Shown piece after piece: positions 6,111 to 9,698 of a stretch of DNA of 9,698 bases (position 1 is the stretch's first letter; every line of letters starts with the position of its first letter). This stretch comes from CAZQIO01 sp964593405 (lineage in GTDB: Bacteria > Patescibacteriota > Minisyncoccia > Minisyncoccales > GBS-2), in NCBI GenBank assembly GCA_964593405.1, contig CAZQIO010000020.1, positions 1 to 9,698 on the forward strand, in the 5' to 3' direction. The notes beneath the pieces are model-generated. The model was not told the DNA's origin, did no database searches, and was given only the letters and a program-made list of their open reading frames with translations. The position numbers and the translations under genes are program-made.

Positions 6111-6638
6111 TTATGGTGAACAATCAACACAAATTAATCCACCTTGATTGACAAAAACTTTTTTTTGCTTTGTCAAATCAGATTTTAGGGCCAGGGTGAT
6201 AATTGCTTGAGTTGAAGTTTGGAATTGATTGCCAATTCTTACTTTTGGATCTGGTGGCCTGAAATTGATGCTCAGGGAAGAAGTGGGAGAAATGTTCCAA
6301 ATTAACACTCCTTTTTCTAGAGAGATTGTCTCAACAATTTTGTCTGTGGAATCGTCGTATATTTCGTTGTTAGAGGAGGTACTATCTTCATAAATTATAA
6401 AGTAATCCGTGTTTGAAGACAAATAAACACCAAAACCTGTTTTACTTTTTGCTGCCATTGCCATTTCTTGGGCTCTTCTTATGCCTTGAGCTAGCCTGTA
6501 AGCTGAATTTTGAAGCAAATACATTCTTTCGCCAACTCTAAAAATTGGAATTGAAAGCGTTGAAAACAAAGTGATTATTGCAATTACAACTAAAAGTTCG
6601 GTTATGGTAAAGGCTCTTTTTTTATTGAATTTTGCCAT
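6111..6638 (-). CDS. GspH/FimT-like minor pilin
   Basis: The 175-aa product has a nine-residue basic leader (MAKFNKKRA), then 'FTITELLVVIAIITLFSTLS', a prepilin-type helix with Glu5 and Ala at -1. 'RLAQGIRRAQEMAMAAKSKTGFGVYL' continues into the GspH/FimT domain: a long helix, then beta strands starting at the 'GFGVYL' strand. The secreted part ends 'QGGLICVDCSP' with a CxxC. GspH/FimT proteins are minor pilins that help start fibre assembly. ATG 6636-6638 lies 17 bp inside the end of the preceding 689-aa gene, with no clear Shine-Dalgarno sequence, which points to coupled translation. Confidence 0.82.
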   Translation of the reverse strand: MAKFNKKRAFTITELLVVIAIITLFSTLSIPIFRVGERMYLLQNSAYRLAQGIRRAQEMAMAAKSKTGFGVYLSSNTDYFIIYEDSTSSNNEIYDDSTDKIVETISLEKGVLIWNISPTSSLSINFRPPDPKVRIGNQFQTSTQAIITLALKSDLTKQKKVFVNQGGLICVDCSP

Positions 6639-8691
6639 CGCTTTTTACAGCCGGGTCATCTGGCAACGTTGTATCTATCGGGCTGTCTCTAGCCATCACC
6701 AAAGTTCCTGCCCATTGATCGTTTGCCACCAAAGTTGCTTCCCCGATTAAGGTTGCTACTTTGCCTTTTTGAGCTAGGGTTGGAGTAATACTAATTTGGA
6801 ATGTAGCTAATGGGGGGTTGTTAAATATTCCGGTACCACCATCAATTTTATCTATTTCCCAAATTACTTCTTTTGCCACGCTAACTCCTCCTTGGAGTAA
6901 AAGTTCGTTCAATTTCAAAAGGGTCAGATTGTCAACATAGCCTGTTCCTTGAGTCAGGTTTTGTGGTTCGAGAATATCTTTTTTGTATTTTTGCTGAAAC
7001 TCCATCACCCCTTGAAGAGTTGGATAGTCAAACTTTCCTGTGTATTTTCCTTTGAAGGCATAGGGTACTTCTTTTGAAAGGATAATTTGAAGGTATTTAA
7101 CGTCATTGCCGCTCATTCCAAAACTTAAGTTTCTTTCAAATTTGAAGTTTGGAGGGATTCCAGGATAAACTGGTTGGGTCTGGGCAGTTTTCCCGCCCAA
7201 GAAAGATAATTTTCCAAGAGTTGGAGTTTTCACTTCTTTAACATCTACTTCTGGCGGAAGAGTTGCCCTTACTTTTATTTTTTCGATTGGGTTGTAATAA
7301 TTAATAATTTTCCAAACGACAGTGTAGGTTGTTTGTTGGTTCACTTTTGGTGGAACAGGACCGCTGTTTGAAAAGAATTCATACTTGTCAACAAAGTAAG
7401 CCTCCTGGATCATTTCAACTTTTGTCAAAACTCTATAGGAAAAAATTTCCTCGAATTCGCCGAGAAATACTCTATTTTTAATGAAAAGGTTCAATTCTGA
7501 GGGATCTTTTGGTTTGTAGTCTTTGCGGAGAGTTACCCAAAAATCAACTTTTCCTTCTTCGCCCGGTCTCAAATAACCCAATTCAAAAACTTTTTCTTTG
7601 TTCCAGGTGATAGTGTTTAAGCCAGGTTTGAATTGACCGTTTGGAGCCTCAATGGAATTGAGATCAAAAATGTTTCCTTCCAAAACAACGCTCAAGGTAA
7701 GGTCGCTAACTGGTTCTTTTTTGAGATTTTTAAAAGAAATTTGATAGTAAAGTTTTTCTCCTGGGGAAGGCAAATAATCTGTTTTTCCGTTAACAGTTTG
7801 AGTAATGAGAAAAATTTTTTCTGCCCCCAGGGCAAGCTTTTTTTCGCTCTTTAGCAAAATTTCACTGCCCCGCAAATTTAAAAAAATTTCTCCACCAAAC
7901 TCCAATTGTTTGCCAATCTCTGTTTGTGGAGAAAAGAAACCAAAAATTTCAATTTCTTTATTTTCCCCCTGAGAAAGGTTTGAAATTGCCCATTCTTTTT
8001 TTTCTGGGTCAGAAATTTTTGGCCTTGAATCTGCAATTTCGAAAGTTTCTGGAGTTTTGATTTTAAATTTTAAATTTTGAAACGGAAATTCTCCTTGAGA
8101 GAAAAATCTTATTTTAAATTGAAATTGAGTTTGCTGTTGGGGCAAAATGGCAATTTTGTTTGGTAAATCCAAAACTAACTGAATTGGAACTTCTGAAATC
8201 TGAGTTATCACATTGACCGTTTTTGAAACATAAATTTTTTTTCCTTTTTTCACTTTATAGTTTAGCCAGGCCTGAATCTCTCCTTTGTCGTTTTCTTTTC
8301 CAAAAAGTCTAGCTTTCAATTCATACTTTACTGTTTGCTTTGGATAAATTTTGCCATCGGGAAAAATTTCAGAGCTTTTTTTGATTATCAGCTCTTCGCT
8401 CTCTTGAGATACAAAATTTGGAGAAAGGTTCAAAATTAATTCTGGCTCCTCCAAAATGACGTTACCAGTATTTTTTAGTGAGACTTGATAGGTTAAAAGT
8501 TCTCCTACTTTTGCTTTCGATGGGCCAACAACTTGAATTTCTATTCTTGGATGGGGCAAAAAGAAATTAACGACAAAAAAAGATAAAATCAAAACTAAAA
8601 TTGTTGTCAAAAAGGTCAAAACCAAAGATAAAATTTCTGGCAGTTCCCTTTTTTTGAGATAAAAAAGAATGTTTGAAAATTTGTTTTTCAT
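6622..8691 (-). CDS. Membrane-anchored Ig-like protein with a nested peptidoglycan-binding domain
   Basis: The 689-aa product has a short cytoplasmic tail (1-18), one membrane helix (about 19-45) and a long outer part made of beta-sandwich, DUF11-like units. The first is clear at 52-165 ('VGPSKAKVGELLTYQVSLKNTGNV'); others cover roughly 166-290 and 291-425. A last one starts near 440 ('TTYTVVWKIINYYNPIEKIKVRATLP') and resumes at 607 ('KEVIWEIDKIDGGTG' to 'QISITPT'). Between its halves, at 517-598, is a peptidoglycan_binding_1-like domain: 'FGMSGNDVKYLQIIL', 'TGKFDYPTLQGVMEFQQKYK', 'GTGYVDNLTLLKLNELL'. ATG 8689-8691, 1 nt after the previous stop, is chosen over an upstream TTG at 8715. The protein probably fixes a surface structure to the wall or reaches out beside the pilus. 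A direct pilus role is inferred from the operon only. Confidence 0.8.
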   Translation of the reverse strand: MKNKFSNILFYLKKRELPEILSLVLTFLTTILVLILSFFVVNFFLPHPRIEIQVVGPSKAKVGELLTYQVSLKNTGNVILEEPELILNLSPNFVSQESEELIIKKSSEIFPDGKIYPKQTVKYELKARLFGKENDKGEIQAWLNYKVKKGKKIYVSKTVNVITQISEVPIQLVLDLPNKIAILPQQQTQFQFKIRFFSQGEFPFQNLKFKIKTPETFEIADSRPKISDPEKKEWAISNLSQGENKEIEIFGFFSPQTEIGKQLEFGGEIFLNLRGSEILLKSEKKLALGAEKIFLITQTVNGKTDYLPSPGEKLYYQISFKNLKKEPVSDLTLSVVLEGNIFDLNSIEAPNGQFKPGLNTITWNKEKVFELGYLRPGEEGKVDFWVTLRKDYKPKDPSELNLFIKNRVFLGEFEEIFSYRVLTKVEMIQEAYFVDKYEFFSNSGPVPPKVNQQTTYTVVWKIINYYNPIEKIKVRATLPPEVDVKEVKTPTLGKLSFLGGKTAQTQPVYPGIPPNFKFERNLSFGMSGNDVKYLQIILSKEVPYAFKGKYTGKFDYPTLQGVMEFQQKYKKDILEPQNLTQGTGYVDNLTLLKLNELLLQGGVSVAKEVIWEIDKIDGGTGIFNNPPLATFQISITPTLAQKGKVATLIGEATLVANDQWAGTLVMARDSPIDTTLPDDPAVKSDGKIQ

Positions 8692-8692
8692 T

Positions 8693-9175
8693 TTATGGTG
8701 GACTTGGACTGGCAATTGGACAATGAATGGTGAACCATCCTTCTTTCAATCCTGTCCAGTCTGCCACTCCAATGACCATAAAAAAGAGATTGATTACCAA
8801 CCAGGCAGAATAAACTATAAACAAACCAATCAAAACGCTAACCATCGTCTCTTTCCCTTTTTTGATCCAGCCTGGGTTTTCCGCTCCAAACAAAAACATA
8901 AATCCTCCGAGAGCAAAAAAGAAAGCAGCGATTAGAGGAACAAAAGGAAACATTATATAATCGATCACTCCTTTGAGCATCACAAAGAGATGACAAAATT
9001 GACAAGGCATTGTCACTTCTACATCTTCTTCACCTACTGGGAAAGATTTTCCGCAAGGAACAAGCCCTTGGTAGTGAACCTCTTTACTATCTAGCTTATA
9101 AGAGCCAGAAAATGCTAAATTTGGAAAAACGAAAATTACAAAACAGAAAAGAAAAATTCCAATTTTTTTGGCCAC
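8693..9175 (-). CDS. Small TrbC/VirB2-like (type IV secretion pilin-like) membrane protein
   Basis: The 160-aa product has a Sec-type signal peptide ('AKKIGIFLFCFVIFVFPNLAFSG'), a Cys-containing stretch ('GLVPCGK', then 'MPCQFCHLFVMLK'), and two long hydrophobic helices at about 71-96 and 109-137. 'NPGWIKKGKETM' forms a short polar turn between the helices. This two-helix, exported layout matches TrbC/VirB2-type pilins and a T4SS_pilin family common in candidate phyla radiation bacteria (recalled, not searched). GTG 9173-9175 is chosen because the signal peptide starts there and an excellent promoter ends 9 bases upstream. Extending the frame further upstream would run through the promoter and the N gap. 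The stop is followed after 1 nt by the next start. The role in this pilus locus is unknown; it could form its own filament or a membrane channel. Confidence 0.68.
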   Translation of the reverse strand: MAKKIGIFLFCFVIFVFPNLAFSGSYKLDSKEVHYQGLVPCGKSFPVGEEDVEVTMPCQFCHLFVMLKGVIDYIMFPFVPLIAAFFFALGGFMFLFGAENPGWIKKGKETMVSVLIGLFIVYSAWLVINLFFMVIGVADWTGLKEGWFTIHCPIASPSPP

Positions 9176-9184
9176 GTTTTTTAA

Positions 9185-9214
9185 ATTATAGCAAAATTCA
9201 AGAAAATCTATCAA
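9185..9214 (-). promoter_or_regulatory. Strong extended -10 promoter for the VirB2-like/minor pilin operon
   Basis: On the minus strand TTGATA (9209-9214) is followed after 18 bp by a perfect TATAAT (9185-9190), preceded by TGC, giving the extended -10 form TGnTATAAT. Only 9 bases separate the -10 from GTG 9175, so transcription should start within about 3 nt of the start codon. It probably drives the 9175-4738 genes independently of the pilin gene upstream. Confidence 0.7.
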
Positions 9215-9224
9215 GTAAAAAAAC

Positions 9225-9234
9225 NNNNNNNNNN
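9225..9234. other. Assembly gap, 10 N
   Basis: Ten N between the pilin stop and the promoter of the VirB2-like gene. Any terminator after the pilin gene would lie here or in the 23 known bases beside it, where none is visible. Confidence 0.98.
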
Positions 9235-9257
9235 AGTTGCCATTTCTAAAAATCAAC

Positions 9258-9698
9258 CTATGGAACCATTCCACAACAATCTGTGATCGATGGTTCGTAA
9301 GGTAGGCCTGCACTCGTTGCTGCAGTTCCCTTGTTTGAAGCACAAACCCATCCAGTGTCTTCCAAACCAATGTAGATGCAATATTTTTGGGGATCGGTGT
9401 TTGCGGCGGCGGTATAGTCTTTTATTGGATCTGTTGGAATGGTCAAATAAGTTCCTATGGCGTATCCTTCAACGGTGGTTTTAGTACCCCAGGTAGGATA
9501 TTTTTCTGCTCCATAACCTGCAGTTGGGCAATCGGGATCGTCATAGCACATTTCCATTGCCGAACTAATTTGTCTAATCGTTGCTTCCCTCTGAGCATTC
9601 CTTGCTTTTTTCCTCGCTCCACCCAAAGAGACCAAAACGATTCCAGCCAAAATTCCGATGATGGCAATGACAACCAAAAGTTCAATTAGGGTAAAACC
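9258..9698 (-). CDS. Type IV major-pilin-like prepilin (5' end cut by window edge)
   Basis: The frame is open to the right edge and begins there with Gly, then 'FTLIELLVVIAIIGILAG'. This is a textbook prepilin cleavage site: Gly at -1, Phe at +1, Glu at +5. Only the short leader and start codon are missing. The mature part is 145 aa: a long N-terminal helix ('ARKKARNAQREATIRQISSAMEMCYDD'), then a small globular domain. It has six cysteines, including a terminal 'DCCGMVP', so the fold is probably disulfide-stabilised. The closeness to the classic major pilin pattern and the promoter separating it from the minor pilins suggest it is the main fibre subunit. It could equally be a PulG/GspG-type pseudopilin. 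It ends at TAG 9258-9260. Confidence 0.85.
   Translation of the reverse strand, partial: GFTLIELLVVIAIIGILAGIVLVSLGGARKKARNAQREATIRQISSAMEMCYDDPDCPTAGYGAEKYPTWGTKTTVEGYAIGTYLTIPTDPIKDYTAAANTDPQKYCIYIGLEDTGWVCASNKGTAATSAGLPYEPSITDCCGMVP

Noticed and set aside
8692..8715. Upstream TTG start for the 689-aa Ig-like protein
   Set aside because: It would overlap the previous gene and add residues unlike a membrane-protein N-terminus. ATG 8691, 1 nt after the previous stop, matches the other coupled junctions in the window.
9176..9370. N-terminal extension of the VirB2-like gene through the 10-N gap and into the pilin gene
   Set aside because: The extended frame relies on unknown bases, overlaps the pilin gene in another frame and covers an excellent promoter. 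The signal peptide starts cleanly at GTG 9175.

Overview
The window looks like part of a candidate phyla radiation (Patescibacteria, Parcubacteria-like) genome scaffold. The evidence is the low G+C content, all genes on the minus strand with overlapping or 1-nt junctions, a PaaX/Cas2-like protein of the kind common in that group, a helix-turn-helix/membrane/coiled-coil protein, and a compact type IV pilus locus that includes a small VirB2-like membrane protein. The standard bacterial code fits: TGA ends one gene and does not interrupt any other. The lineage is inferred from family resemblance, not from a marker search. There are two runs of N: 100 at 2566-2665 and 10 at 9225-9234.

All ten genes read right to left, so transcription order runs from the right edge to the left. 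(1) 9698-4738 is a surface-appendage block. It starts with a major-pilin-like prepilin cut by the right edge. A strong extended -10 promoter follows, then a small TrbC/VirB2-like protein, then a 689-aa membrane-anchored Ig-like protein with a peptidoglycan-binding domain. Four minor pilins come next in the order GspH/FimT, GspI/PilV, GspJ/PilW, GspK/PilX, as in known type II secretion and type IV pilus operons. The minor pilins probably form the tip complex that primes the fibre; no motor, platform or prepilin peptidase gene lies in the window. (2) 4719-2666 is ligA, NAD-dependent DNA ligase, with its last few codons lost in the 100-N gap. (3) 2560-1911 is a PaaX/Cas2-like gene bounded almost exactly by two copies of a 32-bp palindrome. 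(4) 1858-770 is rodA, the peptidoglycan glycosyltransferase, with its own promoter beside one palindrome. (5) 703-1 is an incomplete protein with an N-terminal DNA-binding-like domain, one membrane segment and an outer coiled coil, preceded by a near-consensus promoter.

The item most worth pursuing is the palindrome-bounded PaaX/Cas2-like cassette. It could be a single-gene mobile or repeat-spreading unit, in the way that RAYT proteins sit between REP palindromes. It could also be an autoregulated repressor whose operators lie at its own start and next to the rodA promoter. The sequence alone does not decide between these. A second theme is that two of the three visible promoters place transcription starts only a few bases from the start codon, with no Shine-Dalgarno sequence, suggesting leaderless or near-leaderless mRNAs. 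No tRNA, rRNA, CRISPR array or insertion sequence was seen, and no gene-free stretch exceeds 300 bases.
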